Assembly: GCA_943789355.1 (NCBI GenBank)
Contig: CALSTU010000002.1
Location: 563,236-627,235, forward strand
DNA from: UBA7430 sp002478765
GTDB lineage: Bacteria > Bacteroidota > Bacteroidia > Flavobacteriales > UBA7430
DNA: 64,000 nt
Direction of reading: 5' to 3'
The translations under genes were made by a program, and so were the position numbers. Of the stretch, positions 62,758-64,000 are shown piece by piece (position 1 is the first letter of the stretch; every line of letters begins with the position of its first letter). The notes under the pieces were generated by a model. The model did no database searches. It was not told the origin of the DNA and saw only the letters and a program-made list of their open reading frames with translations.

Positions 62758-62954
62758 GCACAACAACGTGTATAAAACATAGCTATTATAGGCTTTCCGA
62801 GAGGTTTTTGTATATTTATAAAGTACGCCAAATTTTTAATTTTGTATATTTGAAAAAACAAAATTAAATATAAAAATTAAAAATTCGGCTCGTGCATAAT
62901 CCGAAAAGTTAGTGTCTTTTTATACGCTACGTTTCATACACAACAACGTTGTGT
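62758..62954. repeat. attC-like 197-bp imperfect palindrome
   Basis: The ends are GCACAAC (62758-62764) and GTTGTGT (62948-62954), close to the integron RYYYAAC and GTTRRRY boxes. Outer arms: GTGTATAAAACATAGC (62768-62783) pairs with GCTACGTTTCATACAC (62926-62941), 14 of 16. Inner arms 62827-62851 and 62866-62889 pair over about 24 bp with one bulge and one mismatch, loop 14 nt. It would fold as one long hairpin from single-stranded DNA. Longer than typical attC sites. Confidence 0.6.
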
Positions 62955-62969
62955 TTCATTCGGAAAAAA

Positions 62970-63054
62970 CCCAACGCACATTAAGCACATTTGGTTTTTT
63001 CCCACCACACAAGCCAAACCTAAAAAACCAAAAGAGCTAAAAATTTCCCATTGC
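62970..63054 (+). repeat. GCCAACGC module, copy 2 (diverged)
   Basis: CCCAACGC, CCCACCAC, GCCAAACC and CCCATTGC start at 62970, 63001, 63013 and 63047, spacing 31, 12 and 34 against 31, 13 and 35 in copy 1. GCACATTTGGTTTTTT pairs with AAAAAACCAAAAGAGC, keeping the stem of copy 1. It lies 15 bp after the GTTGTGT core and 71 bp before the next gene. Confidence 0.65.
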
Positions 63055-63125
63055 TCGAACTGAATTAATCAATAAAATTTCATAGATTTGACTAATCCTG
63101 TCAAGACAATTATTAAAAAGACGAA

Positions 63126-63408
63126 ATGGATCAAATTGGAATAATTATCAGAAGGGAAAGAGAAAAACGGAATCTACTGTTGCGGGGAAGCTTCTGCCCT
63201 ACTCGAAATCGACCAAGCCATTTTTAAGTAAAATTGAAAGAAAACGAAAGAAACGCTACCAAAGAACAAATCTTAAAGTTTTCCGAAACCTACAATCTTG
63301 AGGAAGAAAAACCTATTAGTGAATTGGCTAAGTGACAAGATTTACAAAAATTTAGAAAACGAAGAACACGCTTTAAAAGCATTAAAAGTAGCTGAACAAA
63401 AAAATTAA
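63126..63408 (+). pseudogene. Helix-turn-helix (XRE/controller-like) regulator, frameshifted
   Basis: It starts MDQIGIIIRREREKRNLLLR, a typical XRE first helix. Reading on needs one base removed at each of four short runs: GGGG (63184-63187), TTTTT (63221-63225), AAAA (63241-63244) and TT (63324-63325). After that it continues as EIDQAILSKIERNERNATK, ILKFSETYNLEEEK and LSDKIYKNLENEEHALKAL to a stop at 63408. Such small regulators precede type II restriction-modification genes in Bacteroidetes, and here another broken gene follows 2 bp later. Confidence 0.7.
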
Positions 63409-63410
63409 GT

Positions 63411-64000
63411 ATGGCAATAAATAAAACCTTTACTTCTGCAAAACAAGAGTTTGATGCAAAGTTTGAAAATAGCAAAGAATTTGAATGCTTTTTACCAGAG
63501 CATTTGACATTCGGAAAGAAAAAATTCAATTAAGAATAAAGCTGGAAACAAAAACGAGGAATACTATAAGTGGCAATTTCTTCACGGAATAGTTTATTCT
63601 GGAATGTTTGCAAAAGATTTTATTGGAACTGAGGTAAATCTTCCAAAAGGGAATAAAAGTTCGGCTGCATTAAAACTTGATGGAGCAATTTTTGATGACG
63701 CAAACTGGTTTGAATACTATCAAAAAATATCACAACGAAAAAGATGTTGATGCATTAGATTGGCTTCGGGAACATTTATTAGTTTCAATAGAATTTAAAA
63801 AAGAAGATAGCAAAGACGTAGAAACTGTTTGGAACAAACAGCTGAAAGCTTACTTAAAAGAAAGTGAAAAGAGAATTTAGTGTTGGTGTATTATATGATA
63901 CAGAAAGACTTTATTTATTCAGAAAACATCAGGGTAAAAACGGTAAGATATAGTGATGAATTTAATTTAAAAGGAGAAAAAAAGCACAACTAAAGAATTA
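63411..64000 (+). pseudogene. Restriction-modification-like protein, N-terminal part, frameshifted and cut by the window end
   Basis: It starts MAINKTFTSAKQEFDAKFEN. Continuous protein is recovered only by switching frame near 63500, 63535, 63722-63727, 63875, 63940 and 63975: EEYYKWQFLHGIVYSGMFAK, SSAALKLDGAIFDDANWFEYY, DALDWLREHLLVSIEFKKED, KQLKAYLKESEK, VGVLYDTERLYLF. The SIEFKKED / KQLKAYL part recalls the N-terminal nuclease-like domain of combined restriction-methylation enzymes. The specific family is uncertain. Confidence 0.55.

Larger units (their letters stand above)
57857..62954. mobile_element. Integron-like island: recombinase, attI-like core, four-gene cassette, attC-like site
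   Basis: Boundaries are the recombinase gene and the end of the folded site at 62954. The cassette interval runs from the GTTGTGC core (58778) to the GCACAAC core (62758); its two ends are inverted copies, GTTGTGCATAATGC (58778-58791) against the complement of GCACTATGCACAAC (62751-62764), 13 of 14 bases matching. DNA inside is clearly more A+T rich than the tatD-ansA region. Four genes in one cassette is more than typical integrons carry. Inference from layout and repeats. Confidence 0.5.

Noticed and set aside
57483..64000. tRNA-Ser as the attachment site of a classic integrative island
   Set aside because: I found no direct repeat of the tRNA 3' end further right in the window; only inverted flank copies. 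It remains possible if the far end lies beyond 64000.

Overview
The window is a stretch of a Bacteroidetes (Flavobacteriales-like) chromosome with one accessory island at its right end. The lineage call rests on several things: TAnnTTTG promoter boxes just upstream of many genes, a giant type IX secretion (CHU_C) protein, a DUF4290-murA pair, a PF14121-type porin, a bacillithiol-associated YtxJ, a HU-CCDC81/SPOR protein, and the Bacteroidetes forms of trigger factor, ClpP and 2-oxoglutarate dehydrogenase. I cannot name the genus.

Layout. 0-4.4 kb: gatB tail, thioredoxin-like lipoprotein, lpxH-like phosphatase, gap, and a lipA-ytxJ-small-peptide operon. 4.5-7.4 kb: ung, rmuC and a TrmH-family methyltransferase. 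7.4-10.4 kb: a bacterial nitric oxide synthase oxygenase and a UbiD decarboxylase. 10.6-17.4 kb: dnaJ-grpE, a second thioredoxin protein, murA-DUF4290 and a PcrA/UvrD helicase. 17.6-22.3 kb: a 1551-residue type IX secreted protein. 22.3-31 kb: waaA, outer-membrane proteins, an M20 dipeptidase, clpP, tig and fbp. 31.1-35.5 kb: mfd and a fatty acid desaturase. 35.7-44.3 kb: one long minus-strand run (RND/MMPL transporter, rmlA, polyprenyl synthase, an unknown gene, sucA, sucB). 44.4-48.5 kb: frr-pyrH and tsf-rpsB-rpsI-rplM. 48.7-57.4 kb: kbl, gdhA, dprA, kdsB, HU/SPOR protein, GT9, ansA and tatD. A tRNA-Ser(GGA) at 57.48 kb closes the ordinary chromosome.

Right of the tRNA the DNA becomes very A+T rich. 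A tyrosine recombinase (minus strand) faces away from a plus-strand gene set: a His/Cys-rich DUF6660-type protein, a TonB-dependent receptor, a Fur-family regulator and an isoprenylcysteine-methyltransferase-like membrane protein. The set starts at a GTTGTGC core next to the recombinase and ends at a 197-bp imperfect palindrome bounded by GCACAAC and GTTGTGT. That layout (divergent recombinase, attI-like core, cassette, attC-like folded site, next cassette) is what an integron would look like, although the recombinase lacks the usual IntI insertion. A structured ~87-bp GCCAACGC module follows both core sites. The second cassette holds a restriction-modification-like gene pair broken by about nine single-base indels. 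Two matching 17-bp dyads flank the metal gene set and are probably targets of its own Fur-like regulator. This island is the most likely place for something not yet described.
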